From Segetibacter sp. (GTDB lineage: Bacteria; Bacteroidota; Bacteroidia; Chitinophagales; Chitinophagaceae): a DNA stretch of 17,720 nucleotides. The DNA is taken from positions 1 to 17,720 of the forward strand of contig JASLBT010000300.1 in assembly GCA_030146445.1 (NCBI GenBank), in the 5' to 3' direction. This document shows positions 15,918-17,720 of this stretch, one piece after another. Below the pieces are notes generated by a model. That model was not told the DNA's origin, did no database searches, and saw nothing but the letters and a program-made list of their open reading frames with translations. The translations under genes and the position numbers were made by a program. Within the stretch, counting starts at the first letter, position 1. Each line of letters opens with the position of its first letter.

Positions 15918-17432
15918 ATGAATAAACTAATCATATCCGCTTTGTTAATCAGCCTTGCAACAGGTTTTACCGCCTGCACCAAATGGCTGGATCTAAAACC
16001 ACAGGACGGAATTGTCGGAAATGAGTTCTGGAATACCAAAGAACAGGTGGATGCCGCTGTTACCGGTATTTACTCTTCCATGCAGGCAAGCACTTCAGGA
16101 GACAGACCGATGGTTGAATACTTTTTCATCTGGGGAGAAGGAAGAACCGACATGGTTACCCCCGGCTTCAGGGCTGACCAGGATGAACAGGATATCGTAA
16201 ACCTGAACATGCTGCCGACCAATAAATATGTAAACTGGCGGTCATTTTACCAAACCATCAACTACTGCAATACCGTTATCGAGCTCGCGCCCGCTGTTCT
16301 TCAAAAAGATCCAACATTTTCACAAACCCGGCTCGACGCGGCAACAGGACAGGCATTAGCGATCAGGGCACTCATGTATTTTTATCTCGTGCGAAGCTTT
16401 GGCGACGTTCCATTAAAACTTGATGCAACCATAAGTGACCAGGATATCGTTTCCATTCCAAAAACCGGCAGAGATAGCGTTTTAAGCCAGATCGTCGCCG
16501 ATTTAACCAAGGCCGAAACATCAGTACCCCTCAGCTACGGAAACCTCACCAACGACAAAGGGCGGGCTACCCGGTTCACGGTAAACGCAATCCTTGCAGA
16601 TGTATACCTGTGGATGGATAGGTATACTGAATGTATAACAGAATGTGACAAAATCATCAACTCAGGCAGGTTTGGGCTAGTAAGCAGCACCGACTACTTC
16701 AACAGCTTGTTTTTAGAAGGGAACTCTGCGGAGGGGATCTTTGAACTACAGTTTGACGTACAAAGGCTAAGCCCCTTTTTCGATATACATACCCCCCAGA
16801 ACCGCAGGTGGGGTGCGGCCCAACACCTTACCGAGGAAGTATACGGGGTGGACCTGGTAAATTCAATTCCACTGGTTGATATCCGGGGCGACGAAACATC
16901 ATACCGCGGAACGGATTTTACCATTTGGAAATATGTAGGCGCGGATAATGAGGGTAATAGGTTCAGAACACGCGATCAATCTTTTGCGAACTGGATATTT
17001 TATCGCTACGCAGACATCCTTTTGATGAAGGCCGAAGCAATGAATCAGTTAGACCAACCGCTTGAAGCATCACGGATCGTTCGTACAATTCGCCAGCGGG
17101 CAGTGCCTGCTTTAGCATTCCAGGCCAATGCAGACGATCTGCACACTATGGACAGCACCAGCAAAAGTGCCATGACCACATTCATTCTTGAGGAAAGACA
17201 ACGTGAGTTTGCTTTCGAAGGAAAACGCTGGTACGATGTACTGCGTCATGCTAAAAGAAACAATTACGAACAACTGAACCTGTTGCTAAATATGGCTGCT
17301 TTCAGCATCTCGGGCGACCGGCGGCAGGCAGCCTTCAATAAACTCCGGGATAAAAACAGCCACTACTTTCCCATTTACTTTTACGAGATACAAACTAATA
17401 AGTTACTGGTTCAAAATCCCTTTTATAAATAG
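15918..17432 (+). CDS. SusD/RagB-family ligand-binding lipoprotein
   Basis: The 504-residue product has a lipoprotein signal (IISALLISLATGFTAC, Cys20) and would sit as a lid on the SusC barrel at the cell surface, capturing ligand. Family hallmarks are present: WLDLKPQDGIVGNEFWNT just after the lipid anchor (23-40), YAAV-like EQVDAAVTGIYSSM, the TPR helix QALAIRALMYFYLVRSFGDV with PLKLD (145-169), KGRATRFTVNAILADVYLW (214-232), IFYRYADILLMKAEAMNQL (360-378), and EERQREFAFEGKRWYDVLRH near 425-444. Its length is normal and no break is seen. It forms the core uptake pair with the upstream SusC, and the second FAS1 lipoprotein begins 15 bp downstream, suggesting one transcript. Confidence 0.95.
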   Translation: MNKLIISALLISLATGFTACTKWLDLKPQDGIVGNEFWNTKEQVDAAVTGIYSSMQASTSGDRPMVEYFFIWGEGRTDMVTPGFRADQDEQDIVNLNMLPTNKYVNWRSFYQTINYCNTVIELAPAVLQKDPTFSQTRLDAATGQALAIRALMYFYLVRSFGDVPLKLDATISDQDIVSIPKTGRDSVLSQIVADLTKAETSVPLSYGNLTNDKGRATRFTVNAILADVYLWMDRYTECITECDKIINSGRFGLVSSTDYFNSLFLEGNSAEGIFELQFDVQRLSPFFDIHTPQNRRWGAAQHLTEEVYGVDLVNSIPLVDIRGDETSYRGTDFTIWKYVGADNEGNRFRTRDQSFANWIFYRYADILLMKAEAMNQLDQPLEASRIVRTIRQRAVPALAFQANADDLHTMDSTSKSAMTTFILEERQREFAFEGKRWYDVLRHAKRNNYEQLNLLLNMAAFSISGDRRQAAFNKLRDKNSHYFPIYFYEIQTNKLLVQNPFYK

Positions 17433-17447
17433 CGAAAACGTTTCTAT

Positions 17448-17720
17448 ATGAAAAATACGTCTGTGACATGGGGCTTTCTGCTTTTTGTTACTCTGTTCAC
17501 CGGCCTGTATACAGGCTGTAAGAAACAGGATCTTAACTTAACCACAACCGAAGATGTTAACATCGTAGGTTACCTTGATAAAAATCTCGACTCATTTTCC
17601 CTGTTCCGGCAAATTCTTGAGCGTACCGAGACAAGTGCATTTTTGAATGCATACGGTGCTTATACCTGCTTTGCACCAACGAACAGTGGCGTGACCCAAT
17701 GGCTTGCTTCAGAAGGTGCG
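17448..17720 (+). CDS. Second FAS1-domain lipoprotein (3' end outside window)
   Basis: From ATG 17448 an open frame runs 91 codons to the window edge. It has a lipoprotein signal, FLLFVTLFTGLYTGC, with Cys24, and then the start of a FAS1 domain: VGYLDKNLDSFSLFRQILER at about 40-59 and the H1-type motif YTCFAPTNSGVTQWL at about 72-86. It is probably surface-anchored, like the FAS1 lipoprotein before susC, and follows susD by only 15 bp. The number of domains cannot be seen. Confidence 0.85.
   Translation, partial: MKNTSVTWGFLLFVTLFTGLYTGCKKQDLNLTTTEDVNIVGYLDKNLDSFSLFRQILERTETSAFLNAYGAYTCFAPTNSGVTQWLASEGA

Overview
This window looks like a chromosomal segment of a Bacteroidota species, most likely in the Chitinophagaceae. 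This rests on the TonB-linked SusC/SusD pair, lipoproteins with Bacteroidota-style signal peptides, A-rich rather than Shine-Dalgarno leaders, FAS1 lipoproteins beside SusC/SusD, and a decayed ECF sigma factor coupled to a small membrane protein. The family-level placement is inference from sequence style, not from a marker gene.

Layout. Positions 1-1300 (minus strand) hold the N-terminal part of a small lipoprotein gene that runs off the left edge, then a decayed regulatory pair: an ECF sigma factor reduced to its region-4 DNA-binding end, overlapping a frameshifted single-pass membrane protein gene. The broken end of the sigma gene runs into a G-rich imperfect tandem repeat (about 1185-1297). 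A 20-bp perfect palindrome (1332-1351) lies in the leader of the next, oppositely oriented block.

Positions 1483-6382 (plus strand) are a compact L-rhamnose catabolic operon: rhaT (L-rhamnose/H+ symporter), a fused rhamnulose-1-phosphate aldolase/lactaldehyde dehydrogenase (rhaEW type), rhaM (mutarotase) and rhaI (the Pseudomonas-type isomerase). A hairpin with U-rich tail (6431-6470) probably ends this transcript. After a repeat-rich 478-bp spacer come a divergent FGGY sugar kinase (6860-8293), which would supply the missing rhamnulokinase step, and a two-domain class II aldolase (8518-9819) whose second domain has lost every metal ligand. Together these convert L-rhamnose to L-rhamnulose, L-rhamnulose-1-phosphate, then dihydroxyacetone phosphate plus L-lactaldehyde, and on to lactate. 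The locus carries two aldolases for a pathway that needs one.

Positions 10174-17720 (plus strand) are an outer-membrane uptake cassette: a large lipoprotein with about four FAS1 domains, a SusC-type TonB-dependent transporter, a SusD-type lipoprotein, and the start of a second FAS1 lipoprotein that runs off the right edge. No glycoside hydrolase or polysaccharide lyase is visible. The susC-susD gap is unusually long (210 bp) and contains a short element that recurs, inverted, in the spacer upstream of the kinase. The most novel idea here is that a FAS1-SusC-SusD-FAS1 transporter brings in a rhamnose-containing ligand for the adjacent pathway. The functional link is inferred from adjacency only.
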